From: Purpureocillium takamizusanense
Taxonomy: Eukaryota > Ascomycota > Sordariomycetes > Hypocreales > Ophiocordycipitaceae
Direction of reading: 5' to 3'
Assembly (NCBI RefSeq): GCF_022605165.1
Contig: NC_063073.1
Span: 2,418,001 to 2,482,000, forward strand
DNA: 64,000 bases
The notes under the pieces are model-generated. The model had not been told where the DNA came from. It did not search any database and saw only the letters and a list, made by a program, of their open reading frames with translations. Of the stretch, positions 63,633 to 64,000 are shown piece by piece. Position numbers and translations under genes: made by a program. Every line of letters starts with the position of its first letter. The stretch's first letter is position 1.

Positions 63633-64000
63633 GGAAGAGGGAGGGAGGGATAGACGAGGTAGAGAGAGAGGGAGGGAAAGAGGGAAAGAGACGCGCGGTT
63701 TGGGTGGGCGGCTTATGATGAAACGAAATCTTGGGATACCCGTGCCTGTTTGATGGTTTGATTTTTGGTCTTGGTAAGGTGTTGGCGAACCTGCGTTTTT
63801 GGATATCAGTGGCAGACATGCATCTGGAGGCGAGGCACACGGAGTCGGGTTGCAGGATACCCGGGTGGGCACCTAGGCAGGCGTTGATACCCCCAAAGCT
63901 GCTGGTCGGCGTTGTTCCTCAAGTCGTGTACAACATCATGTCATCACCGACTGTGCATGCGTACCCGGTCACTCGTTGTCGAGCCCGCTCAGCAACGTGG
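63633..64000. other. Right-edge stretch, no gene seen
   Basis: 368 bp after the surface-protein gene, GA-rich at first. Nothing supportable is seen. Confidence 0.4.

Noticed and set aside
1..64000. CRISPR arrays, bacterial operons, phage or retrotransposon proteins
   Set aside because: None seen; introns and gene families show fungal nuclear DNA, and no reverse transcriptase, integrase or transposase motif was noticed.

Overview
The window is nuclear DNA of a filamentous ascomycete, most likely a sordariomycete and perhaps Hypocreales (inference from gene content; no rRNA marker is present). The evidence is short introns of about 48-180 nt with GT..AG ends and CTGAC/CTAAC branch sites, strong G/C-ending codon use in most genes, pyrimidine-rich leaders, many tri- and hexanucleotide runs, and fungal families such as a DUF3824-type protein, 2EXR, an ascomycete laccase and mitochondrial-type NirK. 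I support 26 protein genes and no tRNA, rRNA, CRISPR array or recognisable transposon. Many genes had to be assembled across introns, so exon limits are given in the entries.

Left part (1 to about 9.9 kb): lower-GC, accessory-looking DNA. It holds a small P-loop kinase with a GC-AG intron, an amidohydrolase, a LURP-one/tubby-like protein, a divergent SEC11-like signal peptidase paralog (intact once two introns are removed), a wax-synthase-like membrane acyltransferase, and two small secreted proteins facing each other.

Middle part (11.5 to 31 kb): core genes of high G/C content. These are a DUF3824-type Arg/Ser-rich glycine-zipper protein, an ER-luminal DnaJ (Scj1 type, ending RDEL) divergent from a Prp2-type DEAH spliceosomal helicase, a 2OG-Fe(II) oxygenase, an 8-cysteine small secreted protein with an 18-nt exon, a nucleotidyltransferase-like protein, a three-exon laccase with an acidic insert, and a 2EXR protein.

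Right part (33 to 64 kb): a secreted phospholipase A2, a short-chain dehydrogenase, an amino-acid transporter, the complex I subunit NDUFB7 (B18), a copper nitrite reductase (NirK), an FHA protein, RNA polymerase I subunit A43, a secreted protein, GTP cyclohydrolase II (riboflavin step 1), a large acidic nuclear-type protein and a small surface protein. Long intergenic stretches (up to 3.7 kb) separate several of these and carry simple repeats and short palindromes.

The genes do not form one pathway. Loose functional themes are secretion/ER (SEC11-like, Scj1-like, several secreted proteins), nuclear RNA metabolism (Prp2, A43, the acidic protein) and mitochondrial redox (NDUFB7 next to NirK). 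I found no convincing new multi-gene system. The items most worth checking are the SEC11-like paralog, the GC-AG intron, the microexon secreted protein and NirK.
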